This document shows positions 63,588 through 64,000 of a DNA stretch of 64,000 bases, in pieces (positions within the stretch are counted from its first letter, which is position 1; each line of letters begins with the position of its first letter). Source of the DNA: Sweltsa coloradensis (lineage: Eukaryota; Arthropoda; Insecta; Plecoptera; Chloroperlidae); NCBI GenBank assembly GCA_024449915.1, contig JAMZAV010000109.1:1-64000 (forward strand), in the 5' to 3' direction. A program made the translations under genes and the position numbers. The notes under the pieces were generated by a model. The model had not been told where the DNA came from and made no database searches. It worked only from the letters and a program-made list of their open reading frames with translations.

Positions 63588-64000
63588 TCAATATAATAAA
63601 TTTGCTACCAGGGCGAGGAACCAGGCTACGCCTACGTAAGAAGCCCACTGACTTCGAAAGGGAGGCAGTGTGGATATAGTCTTTCTCAATTCGTTGACGT
63701 CACAACAGTAGGCGAACCCTTTCTTGACATCATCAGAATTCCAGTTAACCCAGGACACCTTGGAGCAGATGTCCGTGCAGATCCTGTAGTCGCTCCCCAG
63801 CTTGCTGATCGGGATGTAGGGGTTGTTCACCCCTACGAAGGCGACTCCTTGCTCGGTCTTGGGGTCGAACACGACCTTCCAGAACAACTTGGGCACCGGA
63901 ATCGCTCGGTTACCGTTCTTGTCCACCGAGAGGTACAGCTCCGTCTCCTGATTGGTCACATCGGGGAGGGTGGTGACGCCGTGCGTCCCCGTGTAGACCT
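63588..64000 (-). CDS. DNA/RNA non-specific endonuclease, last exon (partial)
   Basis: The frame enters from the right edge and ends at TGA (63590-63588), giving 137 visible codons. It starts VYTGTHGVTTLPDVTNQE. It contains VPKLFWKVVFDP, GVAFVGVNNPY, ICTDICSKVSWVNW and FAYCCDVNELRKTISTLP, the C-terminal half typical of the arthropod Endonuclease_NS (sugar non-specific nuclease/dsRNase) family. These enzymes cut DNA and RNA, are usually secreted, and in insects act in gut or haemolymph. The catalytic DRGH region would lie upstream, outside the window, so activity cannot be judged. The C-terminus, WASYVGVAWFLALVANLLY, is unusually hydrophobic, suggesting a membrane or GPI anchor. High GC at third positions supports a real exon. 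Confidence 0.88.
   Translation of the reverse strand, partial: VYTGTHGVTTLPDVTNQETELYLSVDKNGNRAIPVPKLFWKVVFDPKTEQGVAFVGVNNPYIPISKLGSDYRICTDICSKVSWVNWNSDDVKKGFAYCCDVNELRKTISTLPPFRSQWASYVGVAWFLALVANLLY

Overview
This is a eukaryotic nuclear window. Intron-type splice signals, non-LTR retrotransposons, tRNA-derived SINEs, hAT-like and Helentron-like DNA elements and an insect-type DNA/RNA non-specific nuclease exon point to an arthropod, most likely an insect; the species cannot be named from the sequence. Host coding sequence is sparse. It comprises a large GC-rich first coding exon at 2364-3285 (+), a small candidate first exon at 7178-7240 (+), and the last exon of a DNA/RNA non-specific endonuclease at 63588-64000 (-), which runs off the right edge. 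Nearly everything else recognisable is repeats.

Two interlinked families dominate and are named here for convenience. Family L is a non-LTR retrotransposon (reverse transcriptase, RNase H, C-terminal CCHC motif). It ends in a conserved hairpin (GGCGC ... GCGCC) followed by TAGTTTCTCACGTCGTCGT, that is, a (CGT)n tail rather than poly(A). About 35 L 3' ends lie in the window, all but one on the + strand. Family H is a ~350-bp non-coding unit that starts TCTGGGCCCGGGG and ends near TTAATCCAAATAAAC. It is built as a chain of hairpins, with compensatory changes among copies. About 40 whole or partial H copies are present, again nearly all +. H units are usually followed directly by an L 3' end, the last ~30 bases of H resemble the last hairpin of L, and H carries an internal stretch complementary to the L tail. 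H and L therefore look like one retrotransposition system (a non-autonomous partner and its LINE, or a LINE with its internally deleted derivatives).

Layout: 0.7-1.3 kb Helentron-like element; 1.3-2.3 kb H/L with a nested hAT; 2.4-3.3 kb coding exon; 4-6.1 kb tandem H fragments; 6.6-7.3 kb candidate promoter and first exon; 8-17 kb H/L fragments, two SINEs, one Helentron-like element and a 35-bp perfect inverted repeat; 17-20.6 kb TTAA-flanked MITE and nested hAT elements; 20.6-22.3 kb no identified feature; 22.4-27.9 kb two direct copies of a ~1.7-kb segment separated by H/L/SINE blocks; 28-30.4 kb longest L copy; 30-36.3 kb H/L array interrupted by two Helentron-like elements and an 8-bp-TSD MITE; 38-40.5 kb a + strand L copy split by a - strand L copy; 40.8-54.2 kb H/L fragments separated by AT-rich DNA and a 35-bp minisatellite; 54.4 kb a possible TATA promoter; 55-63.5 kb further L, H and SINE copies, ending in a (CGT)12 L tail about 40 bp from the nuclease stop codon.

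The repeats are nested, so their relative ages can be read: Helentron-like elements and SINEs interrupt L and H copies, and blocks holding an already-inserted SINE were later copied as units. Repeat boundaries given to the nearest ten bases are approximate.
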